Shown here in pieces: positions 46,196 through 58,159 of a DNA stretch of 64,000 bases. Position 1 is the stretch's first letter. Each line of letters opens with the position of its first letter. Source of the DNA: Lepus europaeus. Its lineage: Eukaryota > Chordata > Mammalia > Lagomorpha > Leporidae. Position numbers and translations under genes: made by a program. The notes beneath the pieces are model-generated. The model made no database searches and was not told the DNA's origin. It was given only the letters and a program-made list of their open reading frames with translations. The stretch is from contig NC_084827.1 of NCBI RefSeq assembly GCF_033115175.1, positions 127,619,701 to 127,683,700 on the forward strand. The letters are read 5' to 3'.

Positions 46196-46793
46196 TATTT
46201 AATAAACATATTGTTTTCAATACAATAAAATTTGTGTAAAAAGAGTTTCAAAACAGCTCTAATAAAACCACCTGATTATCAGTTCTAATCATTCTTTTCA
46301 AAATAATAGAAGAAAACTATGTGAGGTAACTTTTTCAAGTAACAATAAAAGGGTCTTGTTTGTGCAAGACATAGACATCTAATAGATTGCAGGGAAAAAG
46401 ATAAAGAAATTGGAAAGAACACAGGCTTACTAAAAAAAAATAGTACAAGACACACGCAATAAGACAGAAGAAAGCCTGAGCCCAATAAAGTAGTAATAAT
46501 TACAGAGGTTGGCTTACTTCTCAAACAAATTCAGACATAATCTGTTAATGTTACTTTGGAAAAATAAAAGTTTCTGATTTTAGTTAAAAAAAATCCATGC
46601 ACTTTAATTAACTCTTGTACTTTGATAGATAATATCATGACATGGTACATTAGCCACACCCCATTTAAATAGCCAGTGTGACACCAACATTTTTGTAGCT
46701 ACAATAAGAGCAAAGTAGGACTGAAAATAAGTTATCTTCATCTTTAAATGTTGTCCACTAGTTTTGAGTATGTAATATGTACTCAGCGTACTT
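46196..46793. other. Unassigned AT-rich stretch
   Basis: No feature recognised. Confidence 0.4.
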
Positions 46794-47117
46794 ATCTCCG
46801 TGGCTCACTTGGCTAATCCTCCGCCTGCGGTGTCGGCACCCCGGGGTTCTAGTTTCGGTTGGAGCGTCGGTTCTGTCCTGGTTGCTCCTCTTCCAGTCCA
46901 GCTCTTTGCTGTGGCCCAGGAAGGCAGTGGAGGATGGCCCAAGTGCTTGGGCCCTGCACCCGCATGGGAGACCAGGAGGAAGCACCTGGCTCCTGGCTTC
47001 AGATTGGCACAGCGCCTGCCGTAGCAGCCATTTGGGGGGTGAACCAAAGGAAAAAGGAAGACCTTTCTCTCTGTCTCTCTCTCTCACTGTCTAACTCAGC
47101 CTGTCAAAAAAAAAAAA
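46794..47117 (+). mobile_element. C-repeat SINE, slightly 5'-truncated
   Basis: Starts at ccgtggctcacttggctaat, lacking the first ten or so bases (ggccggcgc), and ends with A12 after cagcctgtc. GC-rich and fairly young. No duplication was identified. Confidence 0.92.
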
Positions 47118-47375
47118 ATGAACATATAATATGCCTTCTTGAAAGGATTAAATTCCATTCTCTGTGTATTAAATGGTAACTTCTTAATTGCTTGCTAAAT
47201 TGTATTATGTTACTGTTCTTTAAAAATATCTTTTTTATTCACCTGCACGTCCTTTCTATTTAGTTCTAGGATAGTTCTGAATCTTTAGGTAACCCAACAG
47301 AATGTTATTGTTTCTCTGTTAAGTGCTATAATCAAATAATAATATAGTCCAACTAGTGAAAAAAATGTCTAAATT
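47118..47375. other. Short unassigned stretch
   Basis: No feature seen. Confidence 0.4.
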
Positions 47376-47775
47376 CTCTAGTCTTATTTTATTTCTTTTA
47401 AAGATTTATTTATTTATTTGAAAGGCAGAGTTTACAGAGACAGATACACACACATACACACTCATATACATACACAGAGAGAGAGAGAGAGGGAGACAGA
47501 GAGAGAGAGAGAACATTCATCTTCTGGTTCACTCCCCAAATGGCCACAACGGCAGAGCTTGGCTGGTTCCAAGCCAGGAGCCAGGAGCTTCTTCCAGGTC
47601 TCCTATGTGGGGGCAGGGGCCCAAGGACTTGGGCCATTTTCTGCTGTTTTCCTAGGCACATTAACAAGGAGCTGGATTGGAAATAGAGCAGCAAGGCACT
47701 CAAAACAATACACGTGTGAGATGCTAGCAGGGTTTTACCCACTATGCCACAATTCCAGTCCCTCTACTCTTATTT
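47376..47775 (-). mobile_element. C-repeat SINE with expanded GA/CA tract
   Basis: Minus-strand element at 47390-47761. Its usual GA tract is enlarged by cacacacatacacactca and gagagagagagaggg blocks (47440-47515). It is flanked by ctctagtcttattt at 47376-47389 and ctctactcttattt at 47762-47775, one mismatch. Confidence 0.92.
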
Positions 47776-49285
47776 CAAAGAAGTACCCATTTGTATTCTG
47801 TCTGTAAAACATTTGACACAAAATTGCTTAATTCTATGGCTTTTTTCAAATGTGATCACCTTGAAATATTGCTGCTATTACTTCATAGCATCAATTAATA
47901 ACTATGGAATCATTTCTAATTGCTTATCATATACGTAGGATTTCACTCAAAGAGAGTATCCATTCAGGCACTTAATCACTTCCATCTTGGTATGTTTATA
48001 GTTTGAATTGGGAAGAAAAAGGAAGTCTTTCTTTGAGAAGAAAAAAACTTACCTTTCTAATTTCCACTACATTGAAAATCTCCTTATAAGTGTATAGCAT
48101 CTATTTGTCTGTTGTTTCCTTAAAACTTCCAGAAATGAAGAAATAAATGATAGAATTTTGAATACGGCTGAGGACTTGTAGAAGAGTCTGAATTAGAGCA
48201 GAAAATATGACCTCTATAAAAGGGGAAATCAACCTGAATATCTCACAAAACAGAGCAGGAAAGTAATAGATAAAAGATAACTTGAGAAATATCTTATCTG
48301 TCTCCCTGCAGGGTTCATAAAATTAAATGGGGGATTATTCAGTCCATCCCACGGGTCAAATAGGAAGTACTAGAGTTCACATGATATTACTGTGTGTGGA
48401 GCTGGAGAGCAGATATACTGAATGCTGCCCTAATATAATTATAACCTGAATTGACCCACTTATCCAAGCCTTTTCAAAACAATTTTCATTCATGCTTCTT
48501 TTTCTAAGTTTATTTAATAGTAGTATTCTGTTTTACTCTTTAAAATGCCCTTGTTGGAATGATCTTATATGGGTGCTCTATCAAATATAATAGTGAAACT
48601 GAGCTATTAGACAGTGGTTTAGCTACGGAACACAACCCAAGTTTCCTTGTCAAAACAATGTGGTGTGACAAACTTGGAATTTCAAGAAGAAACACAGGAA
48701 ACAGGAGAAGACTCAGAATTTTGCAACACAGAAGTGCAAATATTTCCAATAATGTTTTATGCAATTGAATCTAAGTTTATGTGTTTTTTAAAATAATATC
48801 TGTGTGTGAATGAACAGGCAAATAGAAGGGAAAGGATCTAGACAATATCATTATGCCTAGGCTTTTTTCAAAGACAAAGAACAAAAAGTAGTTATCATTG
48901 CAAAAGAAAATAATTTGTTCCCAAGAGACAAATATATACATAAATTGCTGTCAAGGAGAACATGAGGCATAAAAAGGTAGTACCACCCTATTTGTATATT
49001 GAGTGGTGTTATATCTCAGAATTGAATATTTCAAAATGATAGTTATAGTCTTGGTAGCTCAATAAATGCTATCAGAACTGGAAATAATAATAATAATGGC
49101 GATGATAAATAGATGAAAATACTATGAAAATCTGATTTTTGCTTTTTCCTCTTGTCACAGAATAATTTCATATCTACTGAAAATTATAATACTGAATGCT
49201 AATTTTAAAGTACCTTTAACAAAAGCACATTGCTGAATTACACCAAACAGCATTACATATATATATATATATTTTTTTTTGGGGG
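47776..49285. other. Unassigned block
   Basis: About 1.5 kb with no recognised repeat. Overlapping short frames on both strands at 48540-48768 have no similarity I know. A (TA)n/T/G10 junction at 49255-49290 precedes the next SINE. Confidence 0.4.
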
Positions 49286-49623
49286 GGGGGTCATGGCATT
49301 GTGGTGCAGTGTGTAAGGCTGGCACCTGCAATACCAACATCCCTCATGGGCGCTGGTTTGAGTTCTGTATGCTCCACCTGCAATCCAGCTCCCTTCTGGG
49401 TGGCCTCAGAAGAGCAGCAGATGAGGCACTGGTGCTTGGCCTCCTGCCACCCACTGGGAGACCCAGAGGAAGTTCCTGGCTCCAGATTTGGCCTGACCCA
49501 GCCCTGGTTGTTGCCATCTGGGGAATGAACCGGTGGATGAAAGCTTGCTCACTTTTTCTCTCTCTAAATTTCTCTCCCCCTCTCTCTGTAACTTTTCAAA
49601 TTAATAAAAAATTCTTAAAAAAA
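49286..49623 (+). mobile_element. C-repeat SINE, middle-aged
   Basis: Begins after a G10 run with gtcatggcattgtggtgcag and ends aattaataaaaaattcttaa. Internal differences include gggtggcctcagaagagcag. Confidence 0.88.
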
Positions 49624-49639
49624 GAATATACTCATTTAT

Positions 49640-50115
49640 CACCAGATTTATTTATTCAATGTAGACAAACAAGAATATTTATGACATAAAAAATGTTAAA
49701 GAGCAGTTTTGATGCACAAGAGGATATGATCACTGTAATCATATAGCAAATTAAGTGTAGCATGTACTTGGCCAGAAAACAATGATTTATACTCTAGGAT
49801 ATATATTTTCCATTTGATAAATTATTGTTTATGCAAATTGTTTCCTCCTAAATGTAGATTGTTTTAAGACTAGAGATAGATAGAAATAGGTATATTTTTA
49901 TTTGAGTTTCATTAAGTTATTGTACTTAATGAACAGGGCATTGGATGCAGTGTGGTTTGAGGAGAAAACATGGGATTTTATTCTACCACAGCCCATAAAA
50001 CACTCATTTGCCTGATATTTCAGCATAAGATAGCTTACAATCCTGAAGTATAGCTTTGCTGGTTACATAAATTTAAAATTATAAAAGGCAAATATGAAAT
50101 AAGTAATTATAACTG
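49640..50115. other. Unassigned AT-rich stretch
   Basis: No feature recognised. Confidence 0.4.
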
Positions 50116-50483
50116 AAGAAAACTGACCTGGGTTGGCACTGTGGTATAGCAGGTAAAGCCGCTGCCTACAGTGCTGGCATCTCATTGGGTACCTTTGTGA
50201 ATCCTGGATGTTCCACTTCCCAACTAACTCTGCTATGGCCTGGGAAAGCAGTGGAAGATGGTCCAAGTGTTTGGGCCATGTACCCACATGGGAGACCTTG
50301 AAGAAGCTCCTGGCTCCTGGCTTCAGATAGGCTCAGCTCTGGCTCTAACAGCCATTTGGGGAGTGAACCAGTGAATGGAAGACTATCTCTCTCTCTCTCT
50401 CTTTCTCTCTGCCTCTTTGTAACTCTGATGTTCAAATAAATAAATAAAATCTTTTTAAAAAAGAAAGAAAGAAAACTGACCTG
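50116..50483 (+). mobile_element. C-repeat SINE with target-site duplication
   Basis: Element 50131-50468 with an (AAAT)n/(AAAG)n tail. It is flanked by a perfect aagaaaactgacctg at 50116-50130 and 50469-50483. Confidence 0.95.
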
Positions 50484-50499
50484 ATAAAGCTATTTGTTG

Positions 50500-50856
50500 T
50501 TAAAAATGGTAAAAAAGAAAAAAAAAAAAAAAGAGGCTGGTGCCAAGGCTCACTTGGTAATCCTCCACTGGCAGCGCCAGCATCTCATATGGGTGCCTGG
50601 TTCTAGTCCCGGTTGCTACTCTTCCAGTCCAGTTCTCTGCTTGGTACAGGAGGGCAGTGGAGGATGGCCCAAGTGCTTCGGCCCCTCACCCGCATGGGAG
50701 ACCAGGAAGAAGCACCTGGCTCCTGGCCATTTGGGGAGTAAACCAACGGAAGGAAGACCTTTCTTTCTGTCTCTCTCTCTCTCTCTCTCTCAATGTCTAT
50801 AACTCTACCTGTCAAATAAAAAAAAAAAAAAAGAGTTCTAAAAATGGTAAAAAAAA
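50500..50856 (+). mobile_element. C-repeat SINE with small internal deletion
   Basis: Element about 50534-50836, starting ggctggtgccaaggctcac. About 35 bp between gcacctggctcctgg and ccatttggggagt are missing relative to other copies. Both flanks carry taaaaatggtaaaaaa (50500-50515 and about 50838-50855), the likely duplication, inserted into an A-rich site. Confidence 0.88.
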
Positions 50857-51172
50857 AAAAGTATCTATATTGGGGTCATATATCCAGTTTTCAGTAATGG
50901 AAAAGTAACACGAATCTTTTCATTTAGAATTTTGCTTAAAAAGGATTTGCAATAGAGAAAAAAAAATAATGAAGCATAGATACCTAGTGAAGTCAGTTAA
51001 TGAAATCATTTGCTGTATTGTGTCCCACTTTGAGGTGTCATTTCTGATACAGCATAAAATATTCAAAATGTTTCATACACATGACTACTATAGAATAAAA
51101 TCAATTACCTTTATATTGTCTACAGAATCTTTTTTATATTTTATGTTTAACATCTATCCTCAAACTTTTATT
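50857..51172. other. Unassigned AT-rich stretch
   Basis: Part of a 151-codon frame (50969-51424) whose second half is SINE sequence. No real gene signal. Confidence 0.45.
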
Positions 51173-51518
51173 GATACTTTTTTAATGTATTTTTTGACAG
51201 ATAGAGTTAGTGAGAGAGAGACAGACAGAGAGAAAGGTCTTCCTTACCTTGGTTCACCCTCCAAATGGCCACTATGTCTGGCGCTGCGCCAATCCAAAGC
51301 CAGGAGCCAGGTGCTTCCTCCTGCTAACCCAGGCAGGTGTAGGGCCCAAGCATTTGGGCCATCCTCCACTGCCCTCCCAGGCCACAGCAGAGAGCTGGAC
51401 TGGAAGAGGAGCAACCAGGACTAGAACCCAGCGCCCCAACTGGGACTGGAACCTGGAGTGCCGGTGCTGCAGGTGGAGGATTAGCTAAGTGAGCCATGCT
51501 GCTGGCCCCGATACTTTT
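51173..51518 (-). mobile_element. C-repeat SINE with short target-site duplication
   Basis: Minus-strand element at 51182-51509. It is flanked by gatactttt at 51173-51181 and 51510-51518. The gcgccccaactgggactgga segment is preceded by a partial repeat (gcaaccaggactagaaccca) that replaces the usual 'gggacagaatccgg'. Confidence 0.9.
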
Positions 51519-51841
51519 AATATCTACCATTTCATTACTTCAGTTTTTCAAGGAAACTAATTTTATCCCTCATTAAGTAGTCTTGTTTTTGGCTCAGTTT
51601 CTCCTTTGGCATCCAGAGTGCATGGATTACAGTTGTTTTAAATATCACTTTGATGGCTCTGACAATTCACAGTGTCACTCACTCTAGTCCATGAGGTCTT
51701 ACTGGCTACACTATTACCCCCTACCAAATGGACATGGGTTCTTGTGGGAAGGTAAAACTATTCTTTTATGCATAAAGCACATGGAATATATAAGTAAATG
51801 TCTGTGGCACTGAAATTTCACTGGAAGAGAGATAAGGAAAA
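51519..51841. other. Unassigned stretch
   Basis: No feature recognised. Confidence 0.4.
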
Positions 51842-52234
51842 AAATGCAAAAAGATGGGCCGGCGCCATGGCTCAATAAGCTAATCCTCCGCCTAGCGGTG
51901 CCGGTACACCGGGTTCTAGTCTCAGTAGGGGCGCCGGATTCTGTCCCGGTTGCCCCTCTTCCAGTCCAGCTCTCTGCTGTGGCCCGGGAGTGCAGTGGAG
52001 GATGACCCAAGTGCTTGGGCCCTGCACCACATGGGAGACCAGGAGAAGCACCTGGCTCCTGGCTTTGGATCAGCGCGGTGCGCCAGCTGCAGCGTGCAGG
52101 CCACGGCGGCCATTGGAGGGTGAACCAACGGCAAAAGGGAGGACCTTTCTCTCTGTCTCTCTCTCACTGTCCACTCTGCCTGTCAAAAAAAAAAAATTAA
52201 AAAATAAATAAATAAATAAATAAATGCAAAAAGA
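51842..52234 (+). mobile_element. Young full-length C-repeat SINE
   Basis: Element 51855-52221 starts gggccggcgccatggctca. The tail is A12 then (AAAT)n. It is flanked by a perfect aaatgcaaaaaga at 51842-51854 and 52222-52234. CpG-rich centre retained. Confidence 0.96.
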
Positions 52235-52480
52235 CTTTTTAAGAAAGTATAAAGAAAAATGTTTGAAAAATGACATTCTACTTCCTCCTTGTGTTTTCCC
52301 TACCACCTTTTGAAAACGAAGTAGAGTTTACGTGTACTATCGTATATTGCTCTTAAGTACAGATTTAAGTGGGTTTGGCAAACACATCCAATCATATCAA
52401 GAAGAGAATTTCTCTCATGCCTAACAATTCCTGTTTGACTCTTTCCAGGTAATACCCTAGAGAGGCAAATGCTTATTTGT
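52235..52480. other. Unassigned stretch
   Basis: No feature recognised. Confidence 0.4.
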
Positions 52481-52590
52481 ATTTTTTGTTTGTTTAATTT
52501 CCACCACTATAAATTAATTTTGCCTGTTCTTGAGATTTATACTAACAGAATCATAGAATATCTACTCTGTCTTCCTGAATATAATTCCTG
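52481..52590 (-). mobile_element. Small old LINE-1 3' UTR fragment
   Basis: ccaccactataaattaattt, tgcctgttcttgagatttat and acagaatcatagaatatcta resemble an old L1 3' UTR in reverse. Short, so uncertain. Confidence 0.5.
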
Positions 52591-52651
52591 TGGAAATTAC
52601 TTAATATGAATAAGACATTCATTTCTTCTGCAAGTGGACGATCTAGTTCCC

Positions 52652-52960
52652 AGTTTTTGACTTGTTTGTTCATTTGAAAGAGTTACAGAGAATGGGCAGG
52701 GGCGGAGGGAGACACGGATATTTTCCATCTGCTGGTTCACTCCCCAGAGGCCACAATGGTTGGGGCTTTGCCAATCCAAAGCAAGGAGCCTCTTCCAGGT
52801 TTCCCACATGGGTGCAGGAGCCCAATCACTTGAGCCACCTTCAGCAGCTTTCTGGGGCGTATTAGCAGAGAACTGGATCTGAAGTAAAGCAATTGGGACA
52901 AAAACCAGCACTCACACAAGCAGGCGGTGGCTTAACCCACGATACCACAACAAGAGCCGC
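52652..52960 (-). mobile_element. C-repeat SINE, old subtype
   Basis: Minus-strand copy: tcatttgaaagagttacaga, gggcaggggcggagggagac (unusually G-rich tract), and ctcacacaagcaggcggtgg. Flanks share cagttttt, a weak duplication. Confidence 0.85.
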
Positions 52961-54211
52961 AGTTTTTAAATTTTTAATAAAGATACAACAACAGTATGTT
53001 AGTGTAAGGAAGAAAACACAAAGATAAATGGGAGATTGAAATGCTGAATTTCATAGAAAAAGAAATATATTATCTAAAAATAATAACATACATCGTAAGC
53101 TTTATCCAAGTTATCTTGAAGTCCGAATTAGTATAAAAATCACATCAGTTTGATAAGGAGAGTTTTAAATAGAAAACATATCAAGCATATCATAATATGA
53201 AGACAGTGATGTTAGAGGGAGAACTCATCAAAAAGCATGAGACACATTCAACATATTGTAATTTTTATCTTCCCCCCTTTAGGCATATGCTCCCAATATT
53301 AAAAAATATCCAGAATGATAACAGTCAGACAAATGGCACACCATTGTTTTTTTCTTCCACGTTGCAAATAGCTGATTAGAAAATAAATCACATAATTTAC
53401 AAAGAATCTGCAGTTTTCATTTGGATGTCTCAGATTCTCTTATACTTGCAGATCTGAGAATAGCATCATGTAAATGATTTTTTTTTCTTACTAATTTTCA
53501 GTTACTGCATGATTAAGTGTTTATACAAATGCAGTAATTAGGGACATTCTGTAGCAATACAAAGATGTTGATTGCATTTGTAATGTAAGTTAATTTAGCA
53601 AAGTTAAATTTAAACAAAGATTTGTTCATTGTATAAAACAATAAACTAATCCAACTGACAAAATAAATTGTAGCATAGTAGTATTGTTTCCTAAAGATTA
53701 TCTCTGCTTTCTTCAGCAAATTATCTTCAAATTACTACTATTAAGTCTAGTTGAGAATATGTCAGGGTTGGAGAGATGGAAGAAATCTTTAAAAGCCACA
53801 GTTATTACTGTGGTACTATATTTACCTCTCAGAATCATCAATTTTAAATCTTTTCAAATTCATCCCTCACAGTTTTAACTCAATATTTCTTATATTTTAT
53901 ACCAAAAAGACCTAACTATTAAGTGAATATTGATCATGACCACAGCATAGACAACTAGGTAAAATAAAAATAAGATAGTAGCCTTATTGATTAGTTATCT
54001 CTAAAGAGAATGGTGACAAAGGGTGAACTACAGGTTGTAGCTATGCCCTGTGTGCTGTACAGATACCAACACTTGATAGTCTCCCATAGAAGAACTTTAC
54101 TATCAACTGAAATTTTATAACTGATATGTATATATTATGGTCTGAATCTGTGAGCCGCCAATTATAAATGTTTGACATCTAATCTTCAAGTTGGGGGTAT
54201 TCAGAGGTGTT
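52961..54211. other. Unassigned AT-rich block
   Basis: No repeat family recognised. Positions 53158-53270 resemble 55362-55470 as a direct repeat at roughly 70 % by eye. Confidence 0.4.
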
Positions 54212-54577
54212 AAAAATACTAACTAGGCTGGCACAGCGGCTCAATAGGCTAATCCTCCACCTTGCGGCGCTGGCACACCAGGTTCTAGTCCTGGTCGGGG
54301 CGCCAGATTCTGTCCCAGTTGCCCCTCTTCCAGGCCAGATCTCTGCTATGGCCTGGGAGTGCAGTGGAGGATGGCCCAAGTGCTTGGGCCCTGCACCCCA
54401 TGGGAGACCAGGAGAAGCACCTGGCTCCTGCCTTCAGATCAGCGCGGTGTGCCAGCTGCGGGGCGCCGGCTGCGGAGGCCATTGGAGGGTGAACCAATGG
54501 CAAAAGGAAGACGTTTCTCTCTGTCTCTCTCTCTCAATGTCCACTCTGCCTGTCAAAAAAAAAAAAAATACTAACTA
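54212..54577 (+). mobile_element. Full-length C-repeat SINE
   Basis: Element 54226-54563 starts ggctggcacagcggctcaat and ends ctgcctgtc plus poly(A). It is flanked by a perfect aaaaatactaacta at 54212-54225 and 54564-54577. Confidence 0.96.
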
Positions 54578-54654
54578 AAGATAATACACTATATCATTTA
54601 TCTAAGTTATTCAAAGCTTTATAGTCATATAAAATTAGTCATTTCACTGTTACA

Positions 54655-55050
54655 TTTTTATTTATTAATATATGGAGAACAGATTTCATGAATTCCATAG
54701 ATACAGTTATAAGAATAAAACAATATTTTCCTCCCTCCCTGCCTCTCTCCCTCCTACTTCCTTTCTTCCTTTTTTTTAAAAAAATGTTTTGTGATAACCT
54801 GAATTCAATGCACTGTATAAGCACAAGCTCAATGTATAACCAAAGAGCTCTACAAGTGAAAGGCAGAGAGATCCCTATTCTAGGGGGATATGGACAAGAG
54901 TTACAGACAGAAGTCATATCACACCATGTCAGTTTAAATCAATAAACCTTAAGGTTTTTTTGGTTTTTCTACTCTATGTATTAGCAACAACCAGTCAGAG
55001 AAAACATGATATTTGTCTTTTTGGGTCAGGATTATTTCACTAAGCAAATC
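54655..55050 (-). mobile_element. Older lagomorph LINE-1 3' UTR
   Basis: Same family as 25855 and 9604: gaacagatttcatgaattcc, the ccctccctgcctctctccct tract, then cagtcagagaaaacatgata and ggattatttcactaagcaaa. Internal deletions; no open frame. Confidence 0.7.
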
Positions 55051-55051
55051 A

Positions 55052-55335
55052 CTCCAGTTTTGAAATTTGACTTACGGAGAAAGAGGAAAAGACAGAGCTC
55101 TTCCATTAGTTGGTTCACTCCCCAAATGGCCACAAAAGCCAGCACTGAGCCAGGCTGAAGCCAGAAGCTTCATCTGGGTCTACAACGTGGGTGACAGGGG
55201 CGCTAGAACTTGGAACATCTTCATCTGCTTTTCTCAGGCTGTTAGCAGGGAGATGGTTCAATAGTGGAAAAGCCAGGGCAGGAAGAGGCCCCCTAAGGTC
55301 AGAAGTGTTGGCTCTACCTGCTTTACCACAAGGGG
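55052..55335 (-). mobile_element. C-repeat SINE, old subtype
   Basis: Minus-strand copy: gagctcttccattagttggt, ccccaaatggccacaaaagc, ctgaagccagaagcttcatc, ctgctttaccacaagggg. The tail side has lost its A/T run. Confidence 0.8.
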
Positions 55336-55499
55336 AATACCTTCATTTAGTCTTGAATCAGGAGAATTTTAAATAAATATAGTAAACATACCAGAATATG
55401 TAAACAATTGATTTTAGAGGGAAAAGCTCATAAAAAAAATCATACGGATGCAACATATTTAGCTTGCAGTCATCAGCCTTACAACATTAAAAATGTTTA

Positions 55500-55804
55500 C
55501 ATTTATGCCCCTCAAGCAATGGTATGCAATCTGCCCTTGTAATTAGATTAAGAGGATAGGGCCTTTGTGATTGGATTGATGCCTTTATAAAAGGCAGCTC
55601 AGACCACCTGCCTTGCTCCTCTCACATGTAAGGTTACAGTGAGAAGACAGCATATTTGAGGAAATTATAGTTTCTCACAGGACGTGAAATCTCCAGCTAC
55701 CTCGATCATGAATTTTCTGGTCTGTAAAACTAAGAAGTAAATGCTTGTGTTTAGGGCACCCGGTTTATGGTATTTTTTATAGCAGCCCAAACAGAACTGA
55801 GACA
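55500..55804 (+). mobile_element. MaLR (MLT1/MST-like) LTR fragment
   Basis: In order: attagattaagaggataggg, cctttataaaaggcagctca (TATA region), cagtgagaagacagcatatt, aagaagtaaatgcttgtgtt, tttttatagcagcccaaaca and gaactgagaca at the end. This is the forward order of a MaLR LTR. The 5' start is unclear. Confidence 0.75.
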
Positions 55805-55910
55805 ATGCAGGATAATGCTTTTTGTCAGGAAAATGTTAAATTTTAATCAAAGCATCGTTTTATATTTCATCACATGCATACTTTAAAAATGGAATATTTA
55901 ACAAATAGAG

Positions 55911-55945
<35 letters not shown>

Positions 55946-55946
55946 A
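55911..55946. repeat. (TA)n(TG)n microsatellite
   Basis: TA run passing into a TG run, about 36 bp. Likely polymorphic. Confidence 0.95.
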
Positions 55947-56024
55947 TGTTTTGTACAGCTATATAACTTGAAGTAGAAAATAGGAGGAAGCTCTATGGGA
56001 TCTGGGTTAGGTAAGGATTGCTTT

Positions 56025-56470
56025 TAGATACAACAACAAAGATGTAATCCATTAAATATTATAAATTGTGCCTTATTAAATTAAAAGCTTTGTTCTTCAA
56101 AAGATACATTAAAATGATGAAGCATTAAGGAACTGTCTGGGAGATATGTTTGAAAATCACATAACTGGTAAAGGATTTGTATTCAGAATAGACAAGGAAT
56201 CTCAGTACTCTTAAGAGCAAACAAATGGATTTAAAATAGACAAATATTTTACACTGATAATTTACCAAATAATAAATATGGTTGACTTATAAAAGCAGTA
56301 ACCATCATTAGCAATTTGGAAAATTTTCATTTAAATCATAATAAGATATGACCAAAAGACTCAGCATAATGCTAACATTTTTCAATTAACCAATATTTCA
56401 AGAACTGACAATTCCAAGTATTGGCAGGGATATGACACAAGTGGAATTCCTGCACATTTTATAGGAATTT
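56025..56470 (+). mobile_element. Old LINE-1 ORF2 C-terminal fragment
   Basis: Landmarks: agctttgttcttcaaaagat, ggtaaaggatttgtattcag, taaccatcattagcaatttg and ttccaagtattggcagggat, in the ORF2 order. Multiple stops; eutherian-age L1M-type. Confidence 0.75.
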
Positions 56471-57007
56471 TAATTCAATAATGGAATAAGTAATCCATTA
56501 TGCTTCCTATAATTCATTGACCCTCAGTTAGCAAATGCATCCTAAATAGCCAGTTTTTCCTGTTACTCTCAACAGGCATTTAACTAGTGTGTAAAGGACA
56601 TTTAATTATTAGGTATCTTCTTTCAGCTCCTTGCCTTGACAGTTATCCAGATTTAAGTATCTTAAATGTTTCCAGCTCTCCAACATCGGTGACACCTGCT
56701 GAGCTGGTAGAGCTGTGGCAGTAACATTTCAGAAAGTAGAAAATGAAGGTTCCACATTGGATCACAGAAAGCCTCAATTATAAACAGAGAAAATTGTTAG
56801 GGAATTCAATACATGGGAGAGAGAAACAGAGAGAAGAGTGAGAGAACTTCATAGAGTTCTGATAGATTATAATTCAGACACTTAATACTTTGAAACATGG
56901 GAAAATTGTCATCTTTGATTTAGGATAATTTTTATCTATCAATTTCTTTATAATCTCCTCTTTCTCCTCTCTCTACTCTTGCTCCACAATTGCTGCTAGA
57001 TTGTAGA
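56471..57007. other. Unassigned stretch
   Basis: No feature recognised. Confidence 0.4.
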
Positions 57008-57388
57008 GCTCATGCACTTCTTTTTTTTAATTTTTTTTTTTTAATTTTTGACAGGCAGAGTGGACAGTGAAAGAGAGAGAGAGAAAGGTCTTCCTTTTGC
57101 TGTTAGTTCACCCTCCAATGGCCACTGCAACCAGCACACTGTGGCCAGCGCACCACACTGATTGGAAGCCAGGAGCCAGGTGCTTCTCCTGGTCTCCCAT
57201 GGGGTGCAGGGCCCAAGCAGCTGGGCCATCCTCCACTGCACTCCCAGGCCATAGCAGAGAGCTGGCCTGGAAGAGGAGCAACCGGGACAGAATCCAGCGC
57301 CCCGACTGGGACTAGAACCCAGTGTGCCGGCGCCGCTAGGCAGAGGATTAGCCTGTTGAGCCGCGGTGCTGGCCGCTCATGCACTTCT
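57008..57388 (-). mobile_element. Full-length C-repeat SINE
   Basis: Minus-strand element at 57022-57374. It is flanked by a perfect gctcatgcacttct at 57008-57021 and 57375-57388. The T-rich start carries two AA interruptions. Confidence 0.96.
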
Positions 57389-58159
57389 GAAGTATTCTTC
57401 AGTAATTCTTGTGCCTTTGTTTATTTTTTTGTTTATATACACTAATGCTTGGGGGCTTCAAGTAGATCTACCTGATCTCTCATTTTACTTGCATGTTTTC
57501 TACGGTATTTGGCCCTTTTTTGCTTCACTTTTCTCAACTCTGGCAGTTATATCTTTCATTCTCAACTTCCAATTATTTCCTGTTTTATATCAGCATTTTT
57601 GGGAAAATACAATCTCTGTAGGAATGGCCTCATTGTTGTTTTGCATGTTCTTCAGTGTTTTCTAGTAATTCTTAAGTATTTGGTGGTCTTCAGACGTTTT
57701 ATGAGGATCTTTAGCAGTTGGACTTCTTAAATACTGTTGCTTTTCTGTTAGTTTCTTCTAAATTAAGGATCATCTGTACCTATAATGTAATTTATTAAAG
57801 AAAGAAACCTTTGTGTCTTGCCCTCAATGTCAGCATCAGTTTACAAACTGCATGTTAGTCGGGTGAGGGTGTGAGGAACGGTAGTGATGATTCTTGTCAG
57901 AGTGCCTTCTGGGTAAGCTACTTGCTGTCTGGATGCATGATGATATTCAAACCAGCTGATTTATTTCCTGGGGTCCACAGAGTCTGAATTCTTCAGGTCA
58001 GCTCTAAGTTGCCTCTGACACTTTTATTTTGGCCCTATACATGTTTGGAGAAGTTTTCTTTTCTGTACTCCTGAGATACACCCCATGTATTTACTGCTGG
58101 ATTTGAAGTCTCAATAGCAAGATCATTTACTGTAAATAAGGAGATGATGTAGGCAGGGA
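57389..58159. other. Unassigned stretch, possibly old repeat
   Basis: A 99-codon frame at 57366-57665 is hydrophobic because of T-rich codons and begins inside the SINE. The texture suggests an old LINE, but I cannot place it. Confidence 0.35.

Noticed and set aside
49255-49290. G10 run beside (TA)n as a G-quadruplex or telomere-like site
   Set aside because: A single G-run cannot make the four runs needed, and there are no ttaggg units.
51857-52221. tRNA gene from the B-box-like sequence
   Set aside because: The box belongs to the SINE head; no cloverleaf with anticodon stem was seen.
57366-57665. 99-codon hydrophobic frame as a membrane protein
   Set aside because: It starts in the SINE flank, and its Phe/Leu richness follows from T-rich DNA.
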